Source: Circinella minor (lineage: Eukaryota; Mucoromycota; Mucoromycetes; Mucorales; Lichtheimiaceae). Taken from it: 64,000 nucleotides of DNA. The position numbers and the translations under genes are program-made. Positions 1 through 12,812 of this stretch are shown piece by piece. The first letter of the stretch is position 1; the number at the start of each line of letters is the position of its first letter. The stretch is taken from NCBI GenBank assembly GCA_016758965.1, contig JAEPRB010000013.1, positions 124,001-188,000 of the forward strand, written 5' to 3'. The notes below the pieces were generated by a model that saw only the letters and a list, made by a program, of their open reading frames with translations, had not been told where the DNA came from and made no database searches.

Positions 1-56
1 TAACTCAATAATAAAAATAACAAACTCTTTTTTTTCTATATTAATAATCTAATTAG

Positions 57-1007
57 GCATATGAATTGAGTACACTCACAGGTACTCAAGTCTTGTTGCT
101 CGTTGTTTCTGAAACGGGCCTTGTTTATACTTTTACAACAGTAAAGTTGCAACCTATTGTAACAAAACCTGAAGGAAAGAATCTTATTCAAGCATGTTTG
201 AATGCTCCAGACCCCGTACCACAAGATACATCGTCATCCTCTCCAGTAAGTTTTATTTTTTTTATTTTTTTATGTTTGAAAGTTTGGAAGGAATAATTTT
301 TTTTATTGACATCAAAAATATTTTTATGTTTCATGTTAAATAGGCTCCTGATTATGGCAATGCATCTCCTAATGTAGGAGTAGATAAGAACAAGGGAATG
401 TATGATGACAAAAAGGTAAATAATTATATTACTATTCCATATATTCAAAAAAGCTTATTTTTTTTAATTAATATAGCCCGAACCTTCGGGATATACACCA
501 CCGCCACAGCCACAGCAACAACAACATCCCCATCAACAGCAGCAACAGCAGCAACACCAACACCAACAACACCAACAGCAACAGCATCAACCTTCAACTG
601 GTTCACCAGCTGCTCCTGTAGGTGGTTATCAATCATATCCAGGAGGTAACTGGAATAATAATAATAATCATCCTGGTTATATGGCTGCTGCTGCTGCTGC
701 CGCCGCCGCTAGTCCATATCAACAACAGCAACATCCATCAGCACAGCAGCAACAACCACATTATAGTGGTGGACCTGTTCCTTCTTATTATGGTGCTCCT
801 CCACCTCATCATCATCAGCAACAACCTCCACAACAACAATCACCTTATTTACCACAGCAGCAGCAACAACAACAAGGATATTGGTCCGGATCTTCTGCAC
901 CTCGTAGTCATCCATCGATGACACGACAAGATCAGCATCCTGGTTCTCCCGTTGCTGGTTCAGGGGAAAACAAAGCAGATAATAACAAGCCTGGTGCTAA
1001 TAATTAA
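57..1007 (+). CDS. SRF/Mcm1-type MADS-box transcription factor, 3' part
   Basis: The 5' end lies outside the window. Three exons are visible: 57-245, 344-415 and 477-1007, with clean GT-AG introns and matching phases, giving 263 residues. The first exon opens inside the MADS domain (AYELSTLTGTQVLLLVVSE, then VYTFTT and KLQPIVTKPEGKNLIQACL). This is the DNA-binding/dimerisation region plus SAM extension typical of SRF and Mcm1 rather than MEF2. The rest is low complexity: Gln/His runs, Pro/Gly/Tyr-rich stretches and a poly-Ala run, as expected of an activation domain. By family knowledge it acts as a nuclear dimer binding CArG-type boxes with cofactors. The missing N-terminus should hold the start Met and about 30 basic MADS residues. 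Family assignment is secure; the ortholog name is not. Confidence 0.9.
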
Positions 1008-1297
1008 ATAATCTTACTATATCCTTAACGCTCTTCCTTCGTTTTTCTCCTCTCATTTATATTCTTTCAATTTTCTTTCTTTTCTTTATTGTAGTTTTTT
1101 TTTTTTTTTACTTAATCTATTAACAATTATATTTATTAAAGTTTATTCTTTTCTCTCCGATTTTATTTCAATAAGTAATAGTCTTTTTTTTTACTCACAC
1201 TTCTATATAGAGGCATCATGATGACCGCTGGTTAAAAAATATTGTTTTTTATTGGTTTCTTCCAGATTTATTTTTCTTTATTCGTTTCACCTTTATT

Positions 1298-2828
1298 ATG
1301 TTGCGTACAACAACTTCTCAAAGATTTAAAAATGGATTGATTCCTCGAAATATTTCTAGCCGTCGATTTTTGGCTTCTAGACCCGATTTTTATGACTTGA
1401 CCAGTGATACCGCAACTGAAGTGACAGATGATATGTTTGATATTATGAGATCAGCTTCACGTAAAGATGACGTTTTTGGTGTACGTGTTATATAATTAGT
1501 TGTGTACGTCGTATTGTTGCATGGATACAATAAATAACAATTTTTCTTTTCAATTTGTGATATATATACTTATATATTTATATACCAGAATGATCCATCC
1601 GTAAATGAACTTGAACATCATGTTGCCAAGTTATTTGGTCATGAAGCATCTTTGTTTTGTGCTTCAGGAACGATGTCTAATCAAGCAAGTATTTTTATCA
1701 ACCTAAAATATTCTTTTTAAGCTTAATCTAATGATATATTTTGTATATATAGCTTGGATTACGATCATTATTGACACAGCCTCCTCATTCAGTGTTATGT
1801 GATGCCCAGTCACATATTAACCTCTACGAATGTGGTGGATTAGGTATATGCACATTTTCTTGTTTTGCTATGTGTGTCTGTGTTTTTTTAACCTGTAAAT
1901 ATTGTTATATTTTCAAATAGCTTATCATTCGCAAGCAAGCGTGACAGCAGTAGCATCAACCAATGGAGTATATTTAACAGCTGAGGATGTCGACACTAAT
2001 AGAGTATTGGAAGATGTACATAATGCCTCTACAAAAGGTTCTTTTTCAAACTTAACTATTATTAACGACACCCATGCACCACGAGGCATTCACTAACCAT
2101 TTTTTTTCTTGGTGATATTATAAATATTATTAGTAATCGCTTTAGAAAACACATTGAATGGAACCATTATGCCCATGAAAGAAATGCAAAATATTCATAG
2201 CTTGGCAAGAAAAAATAATATAAAGCTTCACTTAGATGGTGCACGTATTTGGAACGCTAGCCAAGCAACTGGTATTTCATTAGAAGAATATGGTCAACTC
2301 TTTGATACTGTATCTGTGTGTGTATCCAAAGGTATTGGTGCACCTATTGGATCATTATTAGTTGGATCCAACGACTTGGTTAAAAAGGCACGGCATTTAC
2401 GTAAATTGATGGGTGGTGGATGGAGACAAGCCGGCTTATTGGCAAAAATTGCTCAACACTGTATTGGTACAGTTGTCCCTACGATGCCTGAAACACATCG
2501 TTTAACAAAAAAATTGGCTAGTGGATTGGAACAATTGGGTATTCGTATTCTTTTACCTGTGGATACAAATATGGTGTTTATTGAGACTACACCCATGGAT
2601 ATGAAGGAATTGGCAAATGCATTGAAGGAACGGAATATCTTGATCAGTTCCGATGATAGCTCAGTCACGCGTCTTGTTCTTCATCACCAGATTGATGAGA
2701 ATGCCGTGGATAAAATTGTTCAAGTGGCTTCTGATCTTATCAACACAAAAGGCTATATATTCTCACGATCATCATCAAAAACTTCAAATGTAGATGTTTC
2801 AAAAGCATATCCATCGATACAACATTAA
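1298..2828 (+). CDS. GLY1: L-threonine aldolase (PLP-dependent)
   Basis: Low-specificity threonine aldolase cleaves L-(allo-)threonine to glycine and acetaldehyde using pyridoxal phosphate. Five exons: 1298-1480, 1589-1684, 1753-1843, 1921-2037 and 2134-2828, encoding 393 aa. The beta-eliminating-lyase fold is evident in order: DLTSDTATEVTDDM near the N-terminus, DDVFGNDPSVNELE, FCASGTMSNQLGLR, the LENTLNGT motif at about 167-173, HLDGAR near 197 and the PLP-lysine segment SVCVSKGIGAP with Lys at about 228. The first ~35 residues are Arg/Ser-rich (MLRTTTSQRFKNG), so a mitochondrial presequence is possible, which is inference. Intron 2 (1685-1752) starts with GCAAGT, a GC-AG intron required to keep the SNQ/LGLR junction in frame. 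The gene is convergent with the SMP-domain gene 209 bp downstream. Confidence 0.95.
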
Positions 2829-3037
2829 TCTATAAATGAATATTATAATTGGGTCGTCCCCACACCAAAAAAAAAAAAAAGAAAGAATAATGTATTTTTT
2901 TATTGTGGTATGTGAAGAGTCTGGATGATGCTGTATGTGTATGTGCTGTGGGAAATTGTGAATACAATAGAGGATAAGAAAAAAATGGTATACAAAAGAT
3001 AAAAAGGTAAAACAAAAATCTATATTATGGATATATA

Positions 3038-5407
3038 TCATGCAATGGGAACAACTGGTTTTTCAATCGAGGTTGATATAGCTGCCGATTGGTGCACCGA
3101 ACTCATCACTGTAGCTGCATCTGAACAATTGTTATTATTGTTGTTGCTATTTATCAATTCGGCTTTATGCATCTTTGGTGATACATTGATTTGTGATACA
3201 GCTGTTGACGCAATAGTCTTGGCCTTAAGACGAGCTAATGAAGCTGATTTACGTAATCGAAGTTGCCTTTGTTGTCGATTATCATCATTGGAAATGGCTG
3301 TTGTTAAACTACTGCTGCGTGTCTTTACGGTTTCGTTATCATAATCTGAATCATATGGTTCAACTTCGGTGGTGATGATTGGAATTGGCACTGTATGTTT
3401 ATATGGTGGTGATGCTGAAGCATCTAGTCGTGACAAACTGCTATTGCTGCTGTGATCGCTTGGATCACTGGAGGACGATACTGATGATGTGCTAATACTA
3501 GAGGACCCTGGAGATGATGATATAGCAACAGCTGGTATATTAGTAGGTTCAGAGAATTCAATGGATGATGGTATTGCTGCTGTTGTAGTATCCTGACTAG
3601 CATTATTTTTCTTGTTGATGTTATTTCGCTTTTTACGTTGCTGTAGCTGTTGATCTTGTACTGGTTTTCGATTTAAGATGGCATCAATGAATGAGCGTTG
3701 ACTTTTCTGCTCTCGAGCACTATCCGAAAAGGAAGTCATCATTTTCGCAGAAGGTCTTTTTATTGACATCGGAATATCCTCATGGTTTGGATCGTCATTA
3801 ACAACGGGCATGTTTGTTTCTTCTTTTGTTACTGTAGTCATCGTATCTTTACTTGTGAACCATCTTTTCATTTTTGGTTTTGCTGGTTCTTGTTTATCAA
3901 ATAATTCTGGTAATGATGCTGATGCCGTCAAAGGTGTTTTCTTTGTGTCTTTTGCTGTCGTAGATGATGTTTTAATAGGTTGTTCTTCTGGTGGTTCTGT
4001 TGACTGTGATCCAAAAATGCCCCCTACCCCATTGGTTGGAAAAAACGTGATATCATCCAAATTTGGAAGAACCGCATTTTCCATGACCAATTCATCAATC
4101 TTAGATTGAATGGCTTTTACAACCATCGAATACCCCACACGACGCTCCCAGACCAAAGGTTCCACAAGCCATTCCATCTTGGGCAACTCATAAAAACCAT
4201 ACCAGAATCTGTTTGTAGGAGGCTCCTTAATCTTCAGCAAAAACTTGCCGTGCAATGACTTTAGAGTGATGGCCAGCACCAAATCCACAGTCAATGGACG
4301 TAAGTGGTCCGAATATTTCCATTTGAGTACAGTTTCAATTTCAAAACGTATTCCACCTTCATATTGCATGTTTGCTTCCGCAGTTAAAACACCTGTAGGT
4401 GATAATCCCAGTAAACGGGGTTGTGTTATGAAGGGAGGTGCATGACCAGGATCCACGGAACGCACCGTGATTTCACCGAGAAACGCTGGACGTCGTGCAT
4501 TGATTTTATCCAGCTTGGATATTAGTTTGTTGTACAGAAACGTGTTGACGGTATCGGTTTTGTAGACACCACAAAAAATTCGCCCCAGCATGGCATTGAG
4601 CCATTGGGTTTGAAAATGATGTTCATCGCTATGAATTGTCGTCAATAATTTATTCATTGCATCCTGATCGAAGTGTATGGATGATTCTTTTTCTTGTTGA
4701 GAGGAAATATAATCGTTTGTCGCTGCTGCTATTGTCGCTGCTGTTGTTGTCATATTATAAGACTCCGCAGCAGAAACAACAGAAGAACCAGAACGTAATA
4801 ATGCGAAATACCAATCTTCCTTGTCAACACATTTATTACAATTGATATAATAATGAGAATTTTTGTTTTCCTTGTGTGTCAACTTAATAAGATGAGGTTT
4901 TGTAAATAACTCGTGGTCCTGTAAACCAGGTGGATGTGTCATGACCTCGTGTTGATTTACTTGTATGACTCCTTTACAATCTAGCTGTCGTTCTGAGTCG
5001 TAAAGGTATAATGTAGTATGCTTAAGAACAGAAAAGTAAATGTCGTTTTGTTGATTGTTGCGATTGCCATTAATGATTATGTTTTTAACCATATCTCCAA
5101 TACTTGCGTCTGGCGGAGGAAGCCGTTGTTCGTCCCGAGATACCCGAAGCCATCCAACTTTGTACGACTGTTGTTGCTGTTGAGACGAAGACGAAGAAGA
5201 ATTATTAGACAATTTAACTGACCTTGCAATCGGTGTTGTTTCTGTTGTATTATATTTAGGATCGCCATTATAAGCAGCTTGTTGTATTGTCCATGTGCCG
5301 AATGTGGATACTTTATGCACAATGTAAAGAATTAACACAACGATCGGAAAGAAAGTTATGCCGCCTACAACATAGGCGATAATCAGGCCTAATGGAAGTG
5401 TTGCCAT
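3038..5407 (-). CDS. PH and SMP-LTD domain lipid-transfer protein (Nvj2/TEX2-like)
   Basis: Single exon, 789 aa. The ATG at 5407 is the first Met after an in-frame stop. An N-terminal membrane segment (LPLGLIIAYVVGGITFFPIV, about residues 4-30) is followed by a PH-like region (about 80-210, starting YKVGWLRVSRDEQ). An SMP lipid-binding domain follows (about 260-460; TQWLNAMLGRIFCGVY, INARRPAFLGEITVRSVDPG, VLKWKY, KMEWLVEPLVWERRVGYS). The C-terminal third is Ser/Thr/Gln-rich and probably disordered. Nvj2 and TEX2 family members sit in the ER membrane and move lipids such as ceramide at ER contact sites; that role is inferred from the domain order. Downstream it converges on the threonine aldolase gene. 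Poly-Gln/Asn runs occur near residue 65 and at the C-terminus. Confidence 0.88.
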   Translation of the reverse strand: MATLPLGLIIAYVVGGITFFPIVVLILYIVHKVSTFGTWTIQQAAYNGDPKYNTTETTPIARSVKLSNNSSSSSSQQQQQSYKVGWLRVSRDEQRLPPPDASIGDMVKNIIINGNRNNQQNDIYFSVLKHTTLYLYDSERQLDCKGVIQVNQHEVMTHPPGLQDHELFTKPHLIKLTHKENKNSHYYINCNKCVDKEDWYFALLRSGSSVVSAAESYNMTTTAATIAAATNDYISSQQEKESSIHFDQDAMNKLLTTIHSDEHHFQTQWLNAMLGRIFCGVYKTDTVNTFLYNKLISKLDKINARRPAFLGEITVRSVDPGHAPPFITQPRLLGLSPTGVLTAEANMQYEGGIRFEIETVLKWKYSDHLRPLTVDLVLAITLKSLHGKFLLKIKEPPTNRFWYGFYELPKMEWLVEPLVWERRVGYSMVVKAIQSKIDELVMENAVLPNLDDITFFPTNGVGGIFGSQSTEPPEEQPIKTSSTTAKDTKKTPLTASASLPELFDKQEPAKPKMKRWFTSKDTMTTVTKEETNMPVVNDDPNHEDIPMSIKRPSAKMMTSFSDSAREQKSQRSFIDAILNRKPVQDQQLQQRKKRNNINKKNNASQDTTTAAIPSSIEFSEPTNIPAVAISSSPGSSSISTSSVSSSSDPSDHSSNSSLSRLDASASPPYKHTVPIPIITTEVEPYDSDYDNETVKTRSSSLTTAISNDDNRQQRQLRLRKSASLARLKAKTIASTAVSQINVSPKMHKAELINSNNNNNNCSDAATVMSSVHQSAAISTSIEKPVVPIA

Positions 5408-8400
5408 GAATTGTGTCCGCCACGTAAATGTAGCATACAATGGGGTATTTGTGTAATATGAAAATTAAAGCAAAAAAAGAAGAAAGAAAAAAAGAAAAGG
5501 AGAGGAAATGAAAATAAACAAAAAATAAAAGAGAAGGAGAAAAGTAAAATAAGTACTTTCCAGTTCTATAGAGTGAGTCACAAGTCCATTTTATGGGTAC
5601 TTGGGGTTGTTCAAGTCTATCTCTGTGTAATAATTTTTTTTAATAATAAAAATAGTATTAAATATCTCTTTTTCAAAACGTGCAATCACTACGTTTCAAA
5701 CTTTCACATGTTTCAAATTCTACTTGTGTTGTTGGAAATATTCATTCTGTTGTTATGTACAACAATAACAATGTAATCCATTATGCAATATAAACTGAAA
5801 TTGTCGATCAATTTGTAAAACCAGTAATGATACTATCCCTTCTATATAAATTATTACCCTACTTCGTTAATATAATGTCAAGAATAAGGCGGATGGATGA
5901 TAATAATCGATTGTAAAAAAAAAGTAAGAGTGAATTGATTCAAGTTCTTTTCAAGTAACATATTATTACTAGGTTTCATTAGAAGCATAACAATTTACAA
6001 ATATTTATTATTTTATAACTAAGAAAACTCAATTTTCCTTCCCCTTTTTTTAATTTATTAGTGATAGTTATATCCTGGTATTATGTCTGTGTGTGTAGGT
6101 TAATATGCGCTCCCTTTTATTATTATCGGCGTTTAACAAAGAAGTTGGGGGAGGGGAAGCGGGTAAATATAAAACAATAAAAACAACGGATTTAATATTC
6201 ATTTTTAACAGAAGGCGTAGATGATATATTCTGTCTCCTGGTTGTACCATCATTGATAATCACAAATGTTATTATTATAAAGGATGATGATGCTACATAT
6301 CGATGATAAGGTTAGTTGCCAGGAACTCAACTGCACATCTTATATTGTATACATAAAGTTTACTCATCTTTGTTACTTTAACAACAGTAACATTAGCTTA
6401 TTACTCAATTTACAGGAAATAAACTTCAATTATTTCTATTGTTGTCTACTTTACTATATATCATGTAAATTGTACAAGAAGCAAGAAAGGATATAAAAAA
6501 ACCGTTAAGTGATTTATAATAATCTCCTTTTGGTCAATTAAAACCTAAATCGTCAGTCTCGTTTATACGTAAGAATTTATCTAAGTATCTTTACTTCTGT
6601 TACCACAATATAAAAGAGTACGCTTCATAAGTTTATTAGTTGCACACATAGTGAAATGATGATTTAAAGAAGAATAACGACCTTGAAAATTTGTTATATA
6701 TTAGTAAGTATCAGTAATACTATTTATATATTGTTTTCTTTTATGGAAAGGAAAAATCTTTTTGATGCCAATGACAGTGTGTCCAACAATCATGTGCCAC
6801 AACGAGAAAAGAAGTGTCAGACGGTATACCTACAATAACGCCAACCAACATCAGTCGCCAACTGATAATTATTCAAAAATAATAATATTCGCCTTCCTCT
6901 CAGTAATTAACAGTGACAATAATAATAAAAGCTATTGAGTAATGTCATTTGGTGGCAAAATATTGAAATTAAAATATCTACTGCTAGAATGTCGAGACCA
7001 TAAGGAAATTCCATAAAAAGCGAAAACATCAGTTTGCCCTACCAGTTACAGAATATTTGTATATCAATAACACATAATTTTAATATCAGCTCTTTTCAGA
7101 CATGGTAAGTCGATGTTTTATTTGTTTCCAAGGCGTGTTTCTCATGTGTGATGATGCAGCCTGTTTCAAAATTCCTCTTTGCAGCTTTGCAACTTGGCCT
7201 ACGTTGTCCAAAAAAGTTCATTTCCTTATTTTAGTTCTGTTGTTAAAAAATGTATGATTCTACTGCCGCTTCATTTTCAAGAGTGCATATCCCAGCTCTC
7301 ATTCCATGATGCCGGCTTAAACAAGAGCCATTTAGTTCCTCTGAGAAACATGATGAAAGTCCAGTAAATAACTCCAAACACACAATTTAAAAATGCAAAA
7401 AGTCATATCATTGGCCCGCCACATCACGTTCCAGCAATTTTTCAAGGAGCTCCGAAAATTGTAACAAATATTTTCGAAATGTCAGTATTCAAACAGAGTC
7501 GACTTGTGGTATTTCACAGAAATTTAAGGTTATATACCTAAGCGGAAATCATCATATTTTCAGAGAAAAAACAAAAACATAGTAGCAGTATACCAAGAGG
7601 ACATCCTTGTTTATAAAGTAATGCAATTTACATATGGGTTGGTTGCGAAACATCTCCTGCTTTATTGTTTATATTCAATATTTATTTGTCAGCATGTATC
7701 TAAAATCGATAATTTGCTTGTTGGATATTATAATATCAACAGAGATAGGAAATACAAGATGTGCAGTAAACAATAATCAAATTTGATTTTTGGTGCTGAT
7801 AGTTGGCGAGTGAAGAATAGATAAGTATTGTATTTTATCGTTGAAGACAGTGGGCCGATCATAGCAATAATAGTAACATACATAATAAGGCAAACGAGGA
7901 TCTAGAAATGACCTGGCGTTATTTATATATATATATTGCTTAATGGAAGTTCACATTGGCATAGTGAAATTTAAAGAAATTTATGTAGCCGATCTAATAA
8001 CAATATAGTACGATAACTCCTCTTTTTACTCTAACTCAACGATTGAGTATGAACATGGTGTATGCAACAGATCTAATAGTCCAGTAGAACGTCCGTTTAT
8101 TAGCTATTATCGTTATCACACGTGTAGCCTATCTTCATTAGCGGCATGGGATTTTAGATCAGTTTATTATAATAGGTCTAACAGCTCCTTTGAAATCGTC
8201 TTACATTTAATAATTAAAAGGCGATAGATATTTATAATAGCTCTAATAAATATAATAAAATAAAACTACTCATAAACTTAATACAGTACTTAAAAAAATG
8301 AGTTTATCTATACTGAAAACAATCATATTCATCGATTTCTCAGAATCAGTTTAAGCTACTGATCGGGTTCCTTTCAAAACTCATTCTGGTCTAAATTAAT

Positions 8401-9067
8401 TTACACCAGCTAGATATAAAGTACTGGATTACGATATTTGTAGACAGTGTTTGGCATGGATAATGCATCAAACTACATTTATTAAAATAAGAATACAATG
8501 CTTTGTGGAGTGGCGTCCATATGATGCGAATTGTCAGAATAGTAATATAATCAATTACTCCGTCTTTCATACAATAAGAATTTCTACACCTAAAAAAATA
8601 GAAGCTAAATCGATACATATATTGTTGTAATAATGATAATGTATTCAAAAATACAGGAAGTTATTGACTTCATATATTTGTGAAAATGATTACACACTGT
8701 TGGACATTTGCTAGTATTTCTTATACGTTTAAACGGGTTTATTTTATTTAAGGTTTCCAAGTTAGCACAGCGTCCTTAGCGGAGATATTTGCTCGAGACA
8801 AGGTAGCGGGAAATAGAGGAAATGAGAAACCTACGCTAATATATAGGGAAAATGTTAAGCGAGTGAGGAGAAGTAACCAGTATAATAAAAAAATCTTTTA
8901 TAGTATAGAGGAAGCTGGTGAGGTTGGGAGTCGAGAAACTATTACAGTAGGAGCAAGAGCGGAGAAAGAAAGAGAAAGAAAAGAATAGAAAAGTGAAAAT
9001 GTAAATATATAAAAATAGTGCCCTAAAGAGACTAAAGTAAAGACTGCTATTGAATCTTTTCGGACTC
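5408..9067. other. Intergenic region, about 3.7 kb
   Basis: AT-rich DNA between the SMP-domain gene and the P450 gene, both on the minus strand. The right-hand few hundred bases should hold the P450 3' UTR and the left end the promoter of the SMP-domain gene. Only short reading frames without recognisable motifs are present. I found no RNA gene and no convincing repeat; it may be eroded repeat sequence. Confidence 0.5.
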
Positions 9068-11419
9068 CTAAATAAGGCGATCTTTCCGTTCAATAAATCG
9101 AAGACGTGGTTCAACCGGTGCAACAACGAGGCCAGCATCAAAGTGAGCAGATAAGTCTGGAAGTACAGGTCGACCTTTGTTATCCAATGGAGCTTCAATT
9201 CTTGCAGTTGCAAAGATTCTCACCCAAAAATTGAATAGTTCAACCTCCGCTAAATGAACACCTGGGCACAAACGTCTAAAAAATCAAAAGTTTATTTGAC
9301 TTGGTTATTCCACACTTTCTTTTCAATAATTACTTTACCTTCCCCAACCAAATATGAATTGATCTCGTTTCTCGATGCTTGCATTAACAGAAACTGAAAA
9401 TGATGTTAAGTCATTTATATAACGATCTGGTACAAATTTTTCGGGCTCGTAATAGGATTTCGGATCGAGACTTATTGTATACGTGTTGGGTATAAGTACA
9501 GTTCCTTTTGGAATAAAATATCCTTGACATTCAACTACTTATATCAAACAGCATAAGTTTAGATAAAACTTAATTAGTTAAGCATGTTTTTCTATTAAAC
9601 GGAGATAGATGATGAATGAGAAGCAAACCAACTCACAATCTGCAGTAGATTCATGCGGAATAGTGAAATGGTTTGTTGGCCTATACCGAATACATTCTTT
9701 TTGTACTGAAAGCATAAATGGAAAATTATCTTTCTCTTCGTAAGTAGGTAGTCGCTTATAACTTTTAATAAAAGAATCAATTTCATCTCTGAGTTCTTTT
9801 TGTACTTCTTCATGATGGCAAAGAATAGCAAACGCCCAGGAGAGCGTCATCGCCATAGTATCTGTTCCAGCATTACATAGATCGGCTAACGTTTTATATA
9901 AGTTTTTGTGTAAAAAGCGTAAATGATTATTTTTTAGATTAATGTATTAGCATTACCTAAAAATAGAAGAATGTCATCTTCTTCGAATTGATTTGTTTCC
10001 TTGACCTTGTACAATTCCTTGACAAAACATTCAGTATTATCACGTTCGAGAGCTTTCTGAATTAGTCGTCGGAACAAAGGGTTTCGCTTTTTGTAAATAA
10101 ATTCCGCATATCGTTTCTCGTTTCTTCTAGGTTTCATTGATAAAACATCAATAATTTTGGAATATATTGGCAAAAAAGTACCAATATCTTCTCCAGGTGA
10201 ACCCCATTTGACAGTCTTATCGACTGTTTCAATTACATCCTGAAACAACGGATCGTTGATGGATTTTGCACGTATACCGAAACAAATGCTCAAAATTATA
10301 TTGAGTGTTGCAAATTGCATGTACTTAACAAGTTCAACATTACCCTTCTCAGCTGTATCTTTGAATAACAAGTCAATAGCACGACTAAATTCGCTTTCCA
10401 TAGTTGGAACTATTTTGGATACACCTTTTGCTGAAAAAACATCTTGTGCTATTGAAACCAACAAATTAACAGTTATAAATATCAATTTAATGGATATATT
10501 CTGTCCATAAATTAAACGTGTGTCACTTTACGCAAACATGTATTTTATTTTTTTAGCTTAGTCAATAAATAAAATAATTATATTAGTACCGATAGTGCGA
10601 CTTCTTTTCCACCTCACATCAGGATTTGTAAATGTCATTCCTCTGAAACGAGTTGCCACATATTTATTTTGAAGATAGCATTGTGATACCATTCAACATT
10701 ATTAACAATAATCAAATAATAAACCGATAATTAAGTATATTATTAATATAGGGTATGGGTGTATGGACAATACCTTTGGTCAAGTGCATAGTAGTCAAAT
10801 GCAAATAAATGATAGGGACGGCCTGAAGTAATGGATCCCTTAACTTTGAGCATTTCATTTGCGAGGTAACGGTCTCCGATAATCACCCATCGTTTCACAC
10901 CCATATTTACTCTGAGCAATGGTCCTGGTATAAAGTAGTATAGGTTAAGACGTATGAGTATCAATAACAAATTAATACTATTATCATGTGAAATATTCCA
11001 CAAGGGGATTTCGAAATAAAAATTATATTAAGCGTACCGTATTTTTTATGCCATTTATGAAATTTGAGAGACGGAAGAAGATCACTATTGATTTGGAAGA
11101 TGTGCCCTAGTTTTACATAATAAAGAGAATGACAATAGTATTTAATTTTTTTGGTACGTAGTTTTTATAGTAAAGAAAAAACATGGGTTTGTTACAATAT
11201 CATTAACGTACCAAAATATGGCAGGGCGCCTGTTGGTGAAGGGATTTTTGTAAAATTTTTAGCTAGAGCTTCATTTTTTCTAAACTTTCCTATGTTTCTC
11301 CATAGCACAATGGTAAATATACATGTTATTATAATGATTGTAACTGGAAAGGAGATAACTATTTGCAAAGGATTACTATTCTTAACGAGAAAAATATCGT
11401 TGAAGATTACTGGTTGCAT
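9068..11419 (-). CDS. Cytochrome P450 monooxygenase, 8 exons
   Basis: Exons on the minus strand: 11419-11212, 11106-11038, 10924-10774, 10642-10590, 10448-9957, 9885-9637, 9537-9339 and 9275-9068. All splice phases close, giving 542 aa. A hydrophobic anchor (about residues 18-42, ISFPVTIIIITCIFTIVLW) is followed by a proline hinge (IPSPTGALPYFG), pointing to ER membrane attachment. P450 signatures: I-helix oxygen-binding AGTDT at about 330-334, ExxR (ECIR, E388/R391), a PERF-like FVPDRY and the haem loop FGWGRRLCPG with the thiolate Cys at about 477. It would use O2 and electrons from NADPH-P450 reductase. The substrate cannot be read from sequence, and there are no biosynthetic neighbours. 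Family CYP number not assigned. Confidence 0.94.
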
Positions 11420-12661
11420 TTTAGAAAAAATGTAACTGCTGAAAAAGTGAATTAATGGAAGAAAGAATAGAATAATAACTCATAAAGTAAATTTATCTAA
11501 ATTTTAATGCAAGCATCACCCACCTGAGTACTGTGGATATTTGTTATGCAGTAACATTATATTCGTGTTGATAACAAGTTATCAGATTATTTCAAAACGC
11601 CTGTTTGTTGAATAATGAGAGTACAGTAAACAAGTACTAAAAAGGCGGCTGTATATGTAAAGCTTCTATAAGATTTTCACAGCAAATAAGTGCGAAATAG
11701 TTTTATTATTAATGAAAAAGAAAAGCGTCTATTTTTAGTGTATACAAGTTTAGTTTATTGGGACTACACTGTTTCATAATAGTGCTAAAAATGAGTATAT
11801 AAATAATGCTGTTCGAAGTCATGTGATAAATTAAGATGTAGCTAAAAAGAATCCCATATGCATAAAATGATCATGCTTATTAATTTCATCATCAACTGTC
11901 TTTCAAAAAGCTATAATGTACCTATACTGAATGATGTTCTAAACCATTATGCATATAGTAAGTAGCCTATTGCATAATGGTATCAATATCGACCTTTTTG
12001 GGTCCAAAAAGACGTTGCTATCTTTCTAATTAACCATACGGGTTTTTTAAGCTTTAACAGTTCAACATGTCTTTACTAATAACATAAAGGTATACTAAAG
12101 TAAGAAGAAGATTAAAAGGAATTTGTAGATATTTTCTTTGATCGTGTAGAATTATACTAGGCTAGTCTAAAATATGTTCGTTATTACTACTTACTCATCA
12201 AATAATATTACTTCTTCGGGGTTTACACACCAGTGTGTAATAGCTTTTTTGCAAGAACATTTGGTTAGAAAAATGCTGTATGTCATATGCTTTGGTTAAC
12301 AGTTTTATTCTATATTTAAATACATAATATTTTCGAGGGTTGATTCAACAATCATTTGGCATTACATATATATTAGAGCTTTTGCTTTATTAGTTCCTTA
12401 CAGAATTTTATATTCTGCTGGGGTATAGATAGTAGTTAGATAGCTGGTATTAGTTATTGTTATTATTATTTTGGAGTTGTACTCTTTTTCGCTCTTAATT
12501 CTTCTTTGTAATAACCGTGGCTTCTCCATAGTTTTTGACTTGTCACATCCTAATTTTGCTAAGACTCTAGAGTCATGATAATGGCTTTTTGTCTATTCCA
12601 TTATCCCCTATAGTTGAAAAATTATGGTTATACAAGAAAAAAACGATTAATATACTGTTTA

Positions 12662-12812
12662 TAGTTAAACCCCGTTTTTTGCACAGGTGGGATTTGGCTT
12701 GAAAGTAGTGCAAAAACCGGGGGTGTGCAAAAAGGTGGGATTTTTCCCAGAAGGTGTGCAAAAAGAGGGGTTGTGCAAAAAACGGGGGTGCAAAAAACGG
12801 GGTTTTACTGTA
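12662..12812. mobile_element. MITE with CAGT...ACTG-type ends and internal GTGCAAAAA repeats
   Basis: The left end (TAGTTAAACCCCGTTTTTTG) and right end (CAAAAAACGGGGTTTTACTG followed by TA) are inverted repeats. The interior repeats a GTGCAAAAA(A)-plus-G-run unit about five times. A second copy in opposite orientation lies at 26157-26241 and shares the internal segment CACAGGTGGGATTTGGCT. The TA flank and CAGT-like ends suggest mobilisation by a Tc1/mariner-pogo transposase, which is inference. No coding capacity. Confidence 0.6.

Noticed and set aside
3810..4445. Plus-strand frames inside the SMP-domain gene
   Set aside because: Shadows of the minus-strand coding sequence; no independent motifs.
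5408..5440. Upstream TTG extension of the SMP-domain protein
   Set aside because: There is no ATG in the extension and a stop lies just beyond; the ATG at 5407 gives a normal N-terminal membrane segment.
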